Counted from the first letter of the stretch, positions 35,979 through 47,970 are shown. The stretch is DNA of 64,000 bases from Pycnopodia helianthoides (GCA_032158295.1 CM063253.1:1643001-1707000), one strand, 5' to 3'. Translations and numbers: made by a program. Notes: a model not told the origin generated them from the letters alone.

Positions 35979-36919
35979 AGTTCTCCTCACCCTAACACTG
36001 AACTATAACTTCGCACTTTAACTTAACCCTCGCACTAAAACCATAACAATTTCACTCACAATAACACTTCAGTATTAACACCTCACCCTCAGCACCAACC
36101 ACTCCTCAGTCCGCGCAGTGAACATAAAAATTGCATAGTGTCATTTTACAAAACGGTCATTTTGTCTACTAGCGCTCAAAACAACTTCATCAGTTATAAG
36201 TAGATAATTGTAGATTATTGTCAATTTCTGTTGTGTTTATTTTCTGTAGTTTATCGGAAATAATGATTTATAGCGAAGCTAAGTTAGCATTGTTAGTTTA
36301 TTTTAAATACTGTCGGAAAAACAGAAAAACCTGCTTAGCAATATTCTGCTTAGCAAAACTAAAAGATACCGGCTACTCATAGACGGTAGCCGCTACATGT
36401 GACAAGGTATTTTGGCAGTTAACCCTGGTAAGCAACATTTTTTTTGTGCTTAACTGCATTTTGTGCTTATAAGCAGCTTTATGAAAATGGGCAGTTATAA
36501 AAATTAACACGTGTGTTCTTGGGTAAGATTCTTCGCTATAATTGCTTCTCATCATCCAGGAATAAATGGGTACTGCCAGAGTGAGTGATTAGCAATTTGG
36601 CTCCCATTTGGTGCATACTCAGAAAGGATCAAGATGGTTTTAGGAACGCTAGTATAGTCATACAGGCCCAATGAAAATGGGTAGAATGGGCACTTTGGTA
36701 CAATGTTAAAGCGTTTAATGAATGTCCAAATTGTGCAACTTACTTATGTATTAAACCATTTTTTAAGTTGCATAACTAAGGGGGGGGGTGGTGGTATGAG
36801 TTGAATTGATCTAATATGGCTACTGAGATGAAAGTGTATTGTCTCATTTAGTAAAGGAATAAAAAACCTTAATGTACACCTACAATTTTAAATTGAAATG
36901 AAAGTTTTATTAAAATTTT

Positions 36920-37160
36920 GGGTTTAACAAAGACAAATTTACTGGGGCAGTACTTGGACCTGCGACCTCCAGATAAATGGCTGTTGCTCTACCTACTGAG
37001 CTATCAAGCCTTTATAATGGCATTCTCTCTATTTTGTCAATATGTTTGTTCAGGGGTGTCAGTCAGAGGCCATGCAGCCTGTAACTGCAACTTTAGACAA
37101 CTGGTAGTGTTTAACCCAAAATTAAAATAATTTACCCAGTCAGTTAAACCTTGTAGTTTG
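36920..37160 (-). mobile_element. tRNA-derived SINE in the first tandem block
   Basis: Minus-strand A box AGTAGGTAGAGC and B box GGTCGCAGGTCC, with CAAACATATTGACAAAATAG at its 5' side. Confidence 0.75.
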
Positions 37161-38929
37161 TTACTTGATATTTGAAACAGAAAATGCTAGACTAGTTAAA
37201 TGTAATGTCACCTATGTAGTTTTTCATGTGCCCTGTTAGAACTGATACAATTTGTCATTATATTAAAAGGTACTAATAATTAAGCAGACTATATTGTCTT
37301 CTAGTCTTGGCTCGGCAAGGCCATGTCCAAATTGGCCGCTTTGACAGGGCAGTGGCTTTGGCTGGATTGATGAAAATGCCCATTCCTCAACATTTGTAGC
37401 CGCAGCCAATGGCCACAGCCACAGCACTGAAACTAGGGTAAAATTTAAGGGTTGCGGAAGGGGGTGCACCATTTTTTTCCTGGGGGCGGAGGAGGGGGGG
37501 GCCACTTCTGGCTAATTAAAACTGTAGTTTCTGTTAAATGAGCCCCTTTTGAGTGCTCTTGTTATGTACCATTATTTATTTTTTATGAGATAAGCTGTCT
37601 GAGTGTACAAAAATACATTGTATGCATGTAAATGGAAAAACTGTTTTAAAAACATTGAAATGGTCAAATTAAAGCTCATTAAATGTAACATTTTACTCTG
37701 GTAATTTTCAGTAAAAGTCAAACGTCCAGATTTCAAATTGTTTGGGGGGAGGAGGGATCAGACATCAATTGGGTGGGCTGTGGGCATGTGCCCTCCCTTA
37801 GTTATGCCACTGCATAGCCATAGCTGCTTGATTCAGACACTGCACAGTAAGGTCAGTTATTAATTTCAAGCTTTAGATTAATGGTAACAATGAAACATAT
37901 GTACTATTAAAAAAGTAGTTTTAACTTACAAAATGCATGTATGTTTATTATGCAGGGAACAATTTTATCAGACATGCATATAGCAACATTTAGACTAAAC
38001 ATTCTTTTGTGCACCTTGAATGCTACATAATTTTATCCACAAATTAGCACAATGCTGGTTTTTGAGGAGCAATTCAACTGATTTGTGTAGCATTTTGCTA
38101 TTGCATATCAGGGAAATTGTTCACTGTGGTGTGTTTAGTGATGTAGGCCTACATGTACATGATAGCAAGTTTTGGCGGAGTGGTTTGAGAGGCATTGAAC
38201 TTGAGTTCTGATGTCTGATGAGTCATCTGAGTGTGGCTTTTAATCCAGGTCCTAATTTTATAGGTTTACTTAATACAGAAAATCTTGCTTAACAACATTC
38301 TGCTGATAGCAAAACTATTAAGTAGGATACCGGCCACTCATAGATGGTAGCTGATACATAATGTGGCATGGTGTTTTGGCTGTTAACCTTATTCGGGTAA
38401 GGAACATTTTGTTTGTGCTTAGCTGCATTTTGTGCTTAAAAGCAGCTTTATGAAATTGTGTGTTTAGAAAAATTAACACTTGTGTTCTTGAGCAATACAC
38501 TTCACTATAATTGCTTCTCCTCACCCAGGAGTAAGGGTACTGCGATTAGTAATGTAGCACCCATTTGGTGAGAACTGAGAAAGAGTTGATGGTTTCAGGA
38601 ATGCTTAGGCGTACAAGCCCAAAAGAACACAAGGCACTTTGTTGCAATGTTTAAGCACCTAGTACATATGGTTTACTAAATGTGCAACTTATGTATTAAG
38701 TATTTTTTATTGAGTTTTAACATGTTTAATAAGGCATACCCTTTGACAATTAAATTAAGATGAAAGTGTGTCCCTTTGTACACTTGATGCATACTAAGGG
38801 GGGGACATGAGTTTAGTTTATCTGTGATACTTTATGGCTACATATATTTATAGCCACAAGCAGTCAATGAATAAAGCATCAAAGTATACAACCATCTTTA
38901 AATTGTAATAAAAGTTTTTCTTTATTTTA

Positions 38930-39170
38930 GGGTTGAACAAAGAAAACTTGACTATAGCGGGATTTGAACCTGCGACCTCCATAAAAATGTGCCGGCACTC
39001 TACCAACTGAGCTATTTTCTAGCCCTAATGTTGGCATTCTCTCTATTTTGTCAATATCTTTTTTTCAGGGGTACCAGTAAGAAGCCATAGAACACGTAGC
39101 GGGCAAAATAATCAATTTTTCTTTGTTCCACCAAAAACCGAGTTTAAAAAATTTACTCAGTCAGTTTCTA
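38930..39170 (-). mobile_element. tRNA-derived SINE in the second tandem block
   Basis: Minus-strand TAGCTCAGTTGGTAGAGTGC and GGTTCAAATCCCGC boxes. At the matching position of the first block, so inserted before the tandem duplication. Confidence 0.78.
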
Positions 39171-39802
39171 TTTGCATTTCTCCTAAACAAGCCCTTTTCC
39201 AGCACTCTTGTCAATACCATTTACTATTTTTTTTATAAGATAATCTGTCGAGAGTGTAAAACAAATACATTGACTGCGTGTAAATGGAAAAAATAGTTTT
39301 GAAAACATTGAAATCATCACATTAAAGCGTTTTTTACTCTTCTGATTTTAAAACGAAAAAGTCTAGGTTTCTAATTGTGGGGGGGGGGGGTCGGTGTTTA
39401 GACATTAATTGGGTGGGCATGTGCCCTCCCTTAGTTACGTCACTGTATAGCCATAGCCAACATCACTTGATTCAGACACAGCTCATTGATTTAATAAAAC
39501 AAGATGGCTGCCTCAGCAATGTCAGTTACTACTTTCAAGCTTTAGATTAATTTTGTTTTCTATGCAGGGAACAATTTTAATCAGAAAAATGCATAGTAAC
39601 AATTTATATGAACTTTTTATGTGCACATTGAATGATGCATAATGTTACACACAAAACAATTCAAAATGGTAGTTAACTACCCTTCTCATCACCCAGGAGT
39701 AAATGGGTCCTGCTCGAATGACTGATAAGCAACATATACCATTGGGTGCTCAGAAAGAGCCCAAATGAACAGAGGTAGAATGTAAGCACTTTGATACAAT
39801 GT

Positions 39803-40149
39803 TTAAAGGCCCTGTACACTATTGGTAAGATCGAAAAACACAAATGTTCACAGATTCACACATAACTTACATGATTTAAAGTGATTGTAATAGTAGAAAG
39901 GGCTCCTCAAAATATTTCTGCCTAAAATGCTAATGAAATGAGTAAAACAATAGTTTTTATCACACATGATAAAAAGTCGATGTTTGTAAAAACAGAAAAC
40001 ACATAAGGTCTCTTTTCACTATTTTCTCGTGACCTCGGAGCTCAAACTTTCACAGGTTTGATTGTTCACGCATATGTTGAATCACACAAAACATGAACAC
40101 TTTCTGTGACTATTTTGTCAGCTCTACCAATCCTGTATAGTACCTTTAA
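39803..40149 (-). mobile_element. MITE family B, reverse orientation
   Basis: TTAAAGGCCCTGTACACTA at the left and the diverged ATCCTGTATAGTACCTTTAA at the right. The central ATCACACATGATAAAAA is close to the palindrome of the other copies. Confidence 0.85.
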
Positions 40150-40413
40150 GCACCCGATAAAGGTCTAAATTGTAATTTACTGTTGTCAGTTTTAATATTA
40201 GCTTACATTTGAAGGTCTTTGTCTTATTTTAGTTTTTAGGAGAACACTAAATAAATCGATTAAGAATCAATTTCGAAGAAGATAAAACAATGTGTCTGGC
40301 TATTTAATTGTTATTATTAAAAAAAAGTTTGTCCTTGCTTGATGTTTTTTTAAAGTATAATTTGGAATAAAATTGTGTAGAATTCTATACATTGTTTTAT
40401 AGAATATATACAT

Positions 40414-40743
40414 TGTTCATTGAAAAATGTATACATACTTGTTCTACAGAACTCTGTACATTGTTCTAGAACTCTACATTGTTCATTGAGAAATGTATAC
40501 ATACTTGTTCTACAGAACTCTGTACATTGTTCTAGAACTCTACATTGTTCATTGAGAAATATATACATACTTGTTCTACAGAACTCTGTACATTGTTCTA
40601 GAACTCTACATTGTTCATTGAGAAATGTATACATACTTGTTCTACAGAACTCTGTACATTGTTCTAGAACTCTACATTGTTCATTGAGAAATGTATACAT
40701 ACTTGTTCTACAGAACTCTGTACATTGTTCTAGAACTCTATAC
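40414..40743. repeat. 66-bp minisatellite, five units
   Basis: TGTTCATTGA starts at 40414, 40480, 40546, 40612 and 40678, exactly 66 bp apart and nearly identical. Because 66 is a multiple of three and the unit lacks stops in one frame of each strand, it creates spurious ORFs on both strands (40420-40950 plus, 40350-40700 minus). Neither resembles a protein family. Confidence 0.95.
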
Positions 40744-40852
40744 AGTGTTGTTGTTGTTTTTTTAATAAAACTCTATACATTGTTCTGTAGAACTCAACCT
40801 ATACATTGTTGTATTGAGATATTGATAAGTTGTTCTGTAGACTTAAAGGAAC

Positions 40853-41232
40853 ATTACATAATTGGTTTTTCTAACAAAACAGTTGCTGGCAGTGTAAGCA
40901 CTTTATGTAATCCATCATATACAGGAACTGACAAACCTGTAGAAGTTTGAGATTGATCTGCCATCTGGGTCACGAGAAAATAGTGAAAACCGATTACACA
41001 TTTGCATGAAATCATATAGATTCAACAAACGAATAAAACGCTCACTGAGCGATAAACTCCAATTGGAAAATTAGTTTATTCATTTCTCATCAAATATGCA
41101 TTTCAGACAAAAATATTTCAAGGGATGTTTTCTACTTTCATCATCATTTGACCAAGTAAGTTTTATGTAAATCTGTGATCAAAAGTATATTTTACAAGTT
41201 TTTTTCTTACCAATTCTGTAATGTTCCTTTAA
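40853..41232 (+). mobile_element. MITE family C, second copy
   Basis: TTAAAGGAACATTACATAAT at the left against ATTCTGTAATGTTCCTTTAA at the right. Inserted in the TTCTATAGAA-rich tract next to the minisatellite. Confidence 0.9.
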
Positions 41233-41760
41233 ATGAATTGTTCTATAGAAATCCATACATTATTCAATGGAAATCTGTACACTGTCAAATAGATTTCTAA
41301 ACATTGTCCTATAGCAATCTTATGCTCTATAATAGTTTTCCACAGAACTTTGTATTGTTCTACAGAACTTTATAATTGTTCCACAGAATTCTATGAATTC
41401 TTCTCTAGAAATCTAGAAATTAATCTACAGTATTTGTTTTTTTATACAGGTTGCTATAGATTTCTACAATAAAAAAAAAAACTTCTACAGGCGTGTATAG
41501 AAATTGTCTAGAAATGATATAGGAGCTTATAGAAATTTTAGAGGGATTCTATAGCTTACTCTACAGAATGGTTTATAGAAATTCTTTGTTTAAAAAAAAG
41601 AAAATTCTTTGAAAGGATAGGATTGCAAAAATCATGTACACTGGAAAGATTGGAAAAATAGACAGAAAAATATGAACTAATAGGTGTGCTGATGTAACAT
41701 TGATAAAGTAAACTTATTGATCAAGTAGCAGGGTGAATACACTAAATTCAAGTAAATTTG

Positions 41761-41954
41761 TAGTCTTGGTTAAGACCTTCTCTTGTTGATTTATCACAGT
41801 TTTCCCCACGAGAGGGCGCTACCATTCACGAACCGCTCTCACAACACGAACCGCTCCAAGAGAAGTTCGTGTTGTGAGAGCGGTTCGTGAATGGTAGCGC
41901 CCTCTCGTGGGGAAACTGTGATAAATCAACAAGAGAAGGTCTTAACCAAGACTA
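41761..41954. mobile_element. 194-bp foldback MITE, about 90-bp arms, 9-bp target-site duplication
   Basis: The left arm 41761-41851 and right arm 41865-41954 are complementary except for one extra T in the left arm; the loop is 13 nt. Flanking direct repeat GTAAATTTG at 41752-41760 and 41955-41963. A 9-bp duplication points to a Mutator-like insertion. The arms contain GAGAGGGCGCTACCATTCAC. Confidence 0.93.
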
Positions 41955-42360
41955 GTAAATTTGTTGATCATGACAGTGTTTTTGAAGGGAGACGGTTATA
42001 ATGATAATAGAATTAAGGCACCGCATGTGATCAGTTTCATCATATATAGGATATTTTGTGCCCCGGTGTGTGTTCGGTTCCCCTGGTAAATTAACATTGG
42101 AAGAAAGCAGTTAATCCAGAAAGGGGGCGCTATCGGACAACTCTTTTACACAGTTTGCCATATTTGTTGGGGGAGGGACTAAAAGCGCGCACATTCATGT
42201 CGTGAGCGTGGCGTTGTGGAGATACACATGTTCTCAGTGCCCACGTGAGAAGGGGTATGCAGCCAATGCTGTCATTGGTCAATATGTTATGGGGGTGGGG
42301 CTTAATGGATCGTCTCAGGCGACATTCCTGAGCAGAGCTAGCTGCACCTGGGTCTTTGTT

Positions 42361-42368
42361 ATGCAAAT
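42361..42368 (+). promoter_or_regulatory. Octamer motif ATGCAAAT near the left end of copy 2
   Basis: Exact POU octamer. The homologous position in copy 1 (27509-27516) reads ATGCAGAT. It lies upstream of all exon-like blocks, a suitable place for a promoter; function is inferred. Confidence 0.3.
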
Positions 42369-43097
42369 GAGATTTTTAGCGCTCGCTTTCAAAGCACGTT
42401 TGTGCGGTAAACAGGACATGGTATGAGTAATGGCCGACGTGGACTGGAGCAACGGGATGGCTGTACTTCACTTGGATTTTGCTCGGGATATTGGACGTCG
42501 TGTTACTGGAGCCAATAGTGCACATTCAGGAGGAATGTTACACATAGCCTAACTGTTGGACTTTGAGAGCTTTTCGTGTATTAAATGTTAATAATGGTCT
42601 TTCATGAAAGAAGACTTGGCTGATATTTGAAGGACAACAAAACTCAAAACGGCGACCTTGTGCAATTCTTTCAGTGCCCAGAAGAAAGTGGAGGTTTTTA
42701 TACTAAAAACTGCAGAACAATTAAAACAGTTTCACCGTTGACGTTGAGCCCTTGAGTACGGTTATAGTTCCACGGAGCATAGAGAAGACCACAGATTTCT
42801 CTATCGGAGTTAGCTCTGCTCAAACTACAAACTTAAAAAGCAAACTTTGATGGACAAATTTAATTTCGGTTGTTAAGCACGCGAGTGGCTGGGGAGAGCT
42901 CGACCAGTGAATCGCTGTGGACTGCAGTTAAAAACTACACTATAAAGTCAAACACATCGTCCCTTTCTTGATTGAGGTAAGGCTTGGCAACATTACTTGT
43001 AGTTATGTCACAAAATCATAGACTTAGTGCTCGCAAATTACCCCCTCCCCCAACTTGAACTGTACAGCATTGATGTATTTATGGGTTCTTTTCTCAG

Positions 43098-43379
43098 GGC
43101 AGAGACGGGAACGAACAGACATGACACAGGCGGTAAGCGATGGACGAAGACGGGGGACGACTGAAGGCAGGTGACCCGGCAGCCAGCAGCCGGCACCGAG
43201 CTCCCCCTGTTCAGCCAAGCTTCTAGAGACATGATATGGGGCCGGGACTGCTTTGGGAGTTGTGAGAAGTGGGGACATCTTCGTGCTAACGACTCTCAAG
43301 AGACTGTGACCAGATGGGAGTTGAAGATCTATGGATATGTGGTGTGTGGACGAACATTGGAGGTCGCCAAAGGACCATG
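43098..43379 (+). ncRNA. Exon-like block of the duplicated locus, copy 2
   Basis: Preceded by TTTTCTCAG. Contains GATGGACGAAGACGGG and the conserved ACCAGATGGGAGTTGAAGAT block, ending at ATG|GTTAGG. In copy 1 these two parts are separated by about 580 bp with a SINE. A 93-codon ORF (43171-43452) runs through it but is not conserved in copy 1. Confidence 0.35.
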
Positions 43380-44418
43380 GTTAGGAAAACTTTGCGTATA
43401 TCCGACCTCCATCTTTTCAGCTCGCTTGTGCGATTCACGTACTCTTTTCTAAAAACAATGTTGGACATTTTTGACGTTACTTTTTTTTTAGCTCTCGAGC
43501 AAATGGTAGTAGATACAATGTAGTAAGCTTTGCGGAGACACTTGGTACTTTTTAAAAAGGTTTTTTAATGCAGTTTTTACTGCTGTACAATGGAAAACTA
43601 AGTTCACTGATGATGAATAAATAAATTGAATTGAATGCACTTTGAACTCTCTCCCTTACAAGTTGTGATGGTCGGAAAAGAACCGGCGGTTATACACAAT
43701 GTACACATTAATTGTAAAACTTGCTACTTATTGACCTTTCTATAGAATAAATGGAGGACGCAGGTTCAATGCTCTACTTAAATTTTCGTTGATCAAACGA
43801 AAATTTCCACTCAGTTTCCTGGTACTTTATTACTTGGTAAAAACACATGTAATATTAGATATAGTGCAGTAGTGGAGGTCGGATAACGCAAGTTGTCTTG
43901 CAAGATAAAGACAAGAGTGTGAAGTCTGCGAATGGTAAGAGAAGATCTAACCCGTTCTCTTGCAGAGTCCCTCCCACTTTTCTCGCCCCCGCCCCCCACG
44001 ATGTTCGGCGATCTTGTTGATGTTGTCCTTGCATATAGTTCTCAAGGTGACTTCACACTGTCTTGGCATTTCTTGATTTGCATATTGGTCGAAGCCAATG
44101 ATGCTTTTTAATTAGGAGACTAGTCCTACTGGAAATTTCTATCAGGGTTGAAACTTCAAGTCATCAGTTGTCATGTTATTTATAATTGTCATGATTTTAC
44201 ATTTCAAATAGCATAACAATTATAAACGATGAGTACAAACTCCAAGTAAAGTTTCATTCATACAAATTTTTCAATAATTCTTAAAAGATGAGAAATGTTT
44301 TTGGAAAAAATACTATTAATGGGGTAAATACATTAAATAGTAGATTCTGCACTTTTCCCCTCCGCTGTGTTTTGTATTGTAGGCACTAAACCCACCACCA
44401 TTAGTGTTTACTTAGAAG

Positions 44419-44550
44419 TAATCATGCAGTCAAATATTCCAGTCCAATGACCATTCATTTTATGATTAATGTTTGATTTAGGATTGTTACATAAATGATT
44501 TAGACCAGCTAAATTAACATGTAATTATTCCTAATATCAGCATTACATCA
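44419..44550 (+). ncRNA. Two-hairpin structured element, unit 2a
   Basis: TAATCAT 44419-44425 with ATGATTA 44462-44468. Hairpin 2 from 44475 to 44538, loop ACCAG; tail AGCATTACATCA. Counterpart of 30185-30316. Confidence 0.45.
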
Positions 44551-44618
44551 TTCTATAAATGTAGCTATTTTTAACGTGAGCATAATAACCTTGCACTGGA
44601 GGAACTTAGCATAACCTG

Positions 44619-44741
44619 TAATCACATTATTCCTGTTCGTTCTGCGTTCACTTGATGGTCAATAGTTGATTTAGAAGTATTGAATAGATACTTTAGACCA
44701 GCTAAATTAATGTCCATATTCATAATATTAACATGACATCA
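44619..44741 (+). ncRNA. Two-hairpin structured element, unit 2b, diverged
   Basis: TAATCA start, GATTTAGAAGTATT and CTTTAG ACCAG CTAAA hairpin core, tail with GACATCA. Most diverged of the four units. Counterpart of 30381-30503. Confidence 0.35.
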
Positions 44742-45221
44742 ATTCTGATTGTAGACAATTTTTGAAATACATTTAAGTCTTTATGAAAATAAAATAAAAA
44801 GACAATAAATAAATGACAGCTTATTTAGATAAAAAGAAATAACGAAAAATGGGGAAGAATCTTTTAGCAAACACAAGTCCCGAAATGTAAATCTCATTAT
44901 ATCAAAGCTTAGGACTCATTCCAACTAACTTCCTTAAACTGCTCGGTTGTAAGCGCTGCAAAAAAACAAACAGAGGAGCAAATGAATGAGATAAAGAGAA
45001 AAAAGACTGAAGAAGACAAACGAGAACTAAAAGGAGAGGGGAAAAGAGCGGATCATCCATGGAGGAAAGACATCATGATGCCTATTGCCTGGGTTTGTAT
45101 GAACGGTAAGACAGTAAAGGCCTAGAGTATTTAAAGTGTCGGCCTAGAGATAAGACTAACTTTCTATTCTTTCAGCAGGTTTACTTCAAATAAGTAAAGT
45201 ATACAGTGTGATAGTGTAGCA

Positions 45222-45360
45222 CTTAGTTTTGATCGAAAGATGCTCAATCTCATTGCCTTTGCGGTGACACAATACATGTACATGATTTGTCACATTTTAA
45301 AGACAGTAAAAACAAGTCTTTAAATCAAAAAGAAAATTATCGTCTTGAATCAAAACTAAG
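45222..45360 (+). repeat. Inverted repeat conserved between duplication copies, copy 2
   Basis: CTTAGTTTTGAT 45222-45233 pairs with ATCAAAACTAAG 45349-45360. The intervening sequence has diverged in length. Confidence 0.55.
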
Positions 45361-46074
45361 AACTATGAAGACTCTCCCTTTGATGTTCCATGAGTGACTG
45401 GATAACGAGGTCGGCTGTTTGCAGCAAAGGTTAAGTATCAGGGTAAGTGTGACAGAAAAAAAATCTTTCCCCAACAGCCTCTAACGTTTTTTCTGCAGGG
45501 TCTTACTTTTATTTCAACAGCCTTCAAAAATATTTTCTCCCCAGGCTATAACATTGTTTTTGTTTTCCACAGTCTGTACAACTTATTGCTGAAGTGGATG
45601 TTGTGGATGACATTGGCTTGGTAAAGTATCAAGGTTATCTCAGGTAATGTGTATGAACCTGACTTTAGCTAATTGATGTGACCCCAATATGCTAACCTTT
45701 TTAGAAAATGTTTTCTTCCAAAAAGCAGATCATGGTTTCTACTTAAAGATGATGAAGTAGTTTGTGTGCTGAAATCCCTACTGAGCCTAACAGAAGGGAC
45801 GGGGGTCATGAAAAAATGTGGTAATGTATCGGGTTATAAGTTACAAGTTAGGCTACTAGTGAAGAAACTACCTACCATAATTATGGGACAACAACTCAAT
45901 CATAAAAAGGACTGTGAACGAACCTTAACATCAATTTGTTTGCAACTTTGGATGGCAAAATGAAGCATGTGCAATCCAAACAAATTTAAATCCTTTCTGA
46001 AACAATAGAAGTTTGATCTTCTTGCAAATTATCATAAAAATAAATTTGTCTGTGCCTACTAAATTTCTCCTCAG

Positions 46075-46306
46075 TTGAGCAGTCTCTTGTGGAGTGGTTA
46101 CTACAACCAGACCTGTTTGGATGAGCATTGTTTGAGGATACAGGGAGTGGTGACTACAACCAGTCCTGCTTGGTTGAGCATTGTTGGAGGATACAGGGAG
46201 TGGTTACTACAACCAGACCTGTTTGGATGAGCATTGTTGGAGGATACAGGGAGTGGTGACTACAACCAGTCCTGCTTGGTTGAGCATTGTTGGAGGGCAC
46301 TTTAAG
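46075..46306 (+). ncRNA. Repeated exon-like unit, copy 2, four 53-bp monomers
   Basis: Acceptor TTTCTCCTCAG then TTGAGCAGTCTCTTGTGGAG. GAGTGGT starts at 46092, 46145, 46198 and 46251. Monomers alternate between ACCAGACCTGTTTGGATG and ACCAGTCCTGCTTGGTTG types, giving a 106-bp higher-order repeat. Donor-like TTTAAG|GTTAAG. Confidence 0.45.
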
Positions 46307-47839
46307 GTTAAGAGGCTAACTTCGCTTCGGACTGTATGCCACCAGCTGAAGGACTGTCAAGTCTACCTAGATGACTCTCTGATACAAGTTCAACTGTGAT
46401 GTCAGGATGTTGTGGCTGATTTTGGACTGTGCGCCTTCAGTTGAAGAAGGACTGGGTCAAGTCTAGGCAGATGACTGCTCGCCACTACAAGCCTCATTCA
46501 ATAGAGTGACATAGGGATGTAATGCTAGTCAATACTTTTTGGACTGTGTGCCACCAGCTTACTTGGCTTTGTCACCCCCTATATGTTACCCCCCCCCCCC
46601 TAGCTAAGTTACTCTACGCTACAAGTTCAATGTTGATACTACATTTGTAACCAACACTTTTTGGACTCTCACCAACTGAAGAAAAACCGTCAAGTTGGGC
46701 AAAAGGATTTCCCACATGTTCTACTGAAACAAGCTGGAACATGATGGCACCAGTTACTGTTCTTGAGGAGAGTATAGGCCGTGTCCAAAAGTGTGGCTGC
46801 AGTTTTGGCTGCGGCTGTTGCTATGGGCCTCAAAAATATATAATAACTTTAACGCATGTTCACGTGACGATCAAGCTGCATCCACAGCCACTAATTCAGA
46901 TACGGCCTTAGTTTATATTCTTTACTCAATAGGCTTTTCTTGATGCCATATTGTACGAAGTAGCTCGATACTCACATCGGTTGATTTGATAAAGTTGGCA
47001 TGCCTGCCTCATGTCAAGTATTGTTGGTTTACCATGGAAAATCAAATTAGTTAAATTCAAGTACAAAACCCTTTGGAATTTGACGGTGTCTGAGTAGTCA
47101 AGAATAGACCTTATGCACATAACGTCATTTGAGTAGGGCGCCCTTGGTCAGAGGGTTTCTCATCGGCCCATCCTTTGTCATTTGTGCTGCCTGAACATGT
47201 TGTGTGCATTTAAATTGTTTTCGGCATCTTCATTTTACCTCTAAGATGTTAGCGTTATGACGTCAATCAATGCATAAGGTCTATTGACTCTAAAGATGGT
47301 ACCATTTTTGTAAAGAAAAACAAACAAACAAACACATAAACAATCTAATCAGGTTAACAAAAATGTCAGTAGTGTAATGTAAAAGCAATGTATGACTACA
47401 AATGAGTAAAATTAACGGTTGATTGCAGAGGAAGATTTGGACAAAGTTAAACTTAAGTTACCAAATTGTTCTCAGACATTTCTGAAATCATGGCAAAAAA
47501 AGCTCGGGTTGAGTCATTCTGTTTTGGAACAAACTTTGTAAAATAATTTATTTGATGAGGGTAGAAAATCGGACAAAATCTTTTGACAAAATTATGATGT
47601 TGTTTACAACTATATCTAATTTTGTTATAGGAATAAATTACATTTAAGATTACATCAGTGGGAATTGTTCTATGCCCTTCATCTATAAAGGAGGCTCAAT
47701 CAGTTTTTGGAAGACTTTGTGTGGGAACCTTTAAAGTGTACACTTGAGCGCAAAATAGACAGAATGCATGTTTTAAGCGAAATGGGCAAGCAGGAATCTG
47801 TTGCAATGTAAACAAACAATGGCCACAATCACAACACCA

Positions 47840-47970
47840 GGGCTCGGTTTCACAAAGAGCTAAGATTGGTCATATCAATCTTCAAAATTTGATGCCATAT
47901 GTTAAAAATCACTACGGTAATATTGAAAACTCATTTTCAGATGAATCTTAGTGTATTGTGAAACCGAGCT
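47840..47970. mobile_element. GGGCTCGG-type MITE, copy 2
   Basis: GGGCTCGGTTTCACAAAG at the left and TATTGTGAAACCGAGC at the right, at the position homologous to 35838. Confidence 0.78.

Larger units (their letters stand above)
27490..36125 (+). repeat. Segmental duplication, copy 1 of a non-coding locus
   Basis: Collinear with 42345-48122. Shared blocks include GTTATGCA(G/A)AT near the left end, AGACTGCAGTTAAAAAC-type sequence, the ACCAGATGGGAGTTGAAGAT block, GTGGAGGTCGGATAACGC, the double-hairpin units, the 53-bp monomer exons and CTCACCCTAACACTGAACT near the right end. Copy 1 is longer through insertions of a family A MITE (33329), a tRNA-SINE (28690) and extra repeated exons. Confidence 0.88.
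36300..39655. repeat. Tandem duplication of a roughly 1.7-kb non-coding block (36300-38040 and 38255-39655)
   Basis: GATACCGGC(T/C)ACTCATAGA, CTTCTCATCATCCAGGA/CTTCTCCTCACCCAGGA, a reversed tRNA-SINE, a G run, GCATGTGCCCTCCCTTAGTTA and TATGCAGGGAACAATTTTA recur in the same order about 1.95 kb apart. A third partial unit begins at about 39670. Confidence 0.85.

Noticed and set aside
40420..40950. 176-codon ORF as a repeat protein gene
   Set aside because: Entirely produced by a 66-bp minisatellite that is also open on the other strand; no family resemblance, no splice or promoter support.
43171..43452. 93-codon ORF in duplication copy 2 as a protein-coding gene
   Set aside because: The homologous copy 1 sequence has a 2-base difference and stop codons in this frame; conservation is at nucleotide level only.
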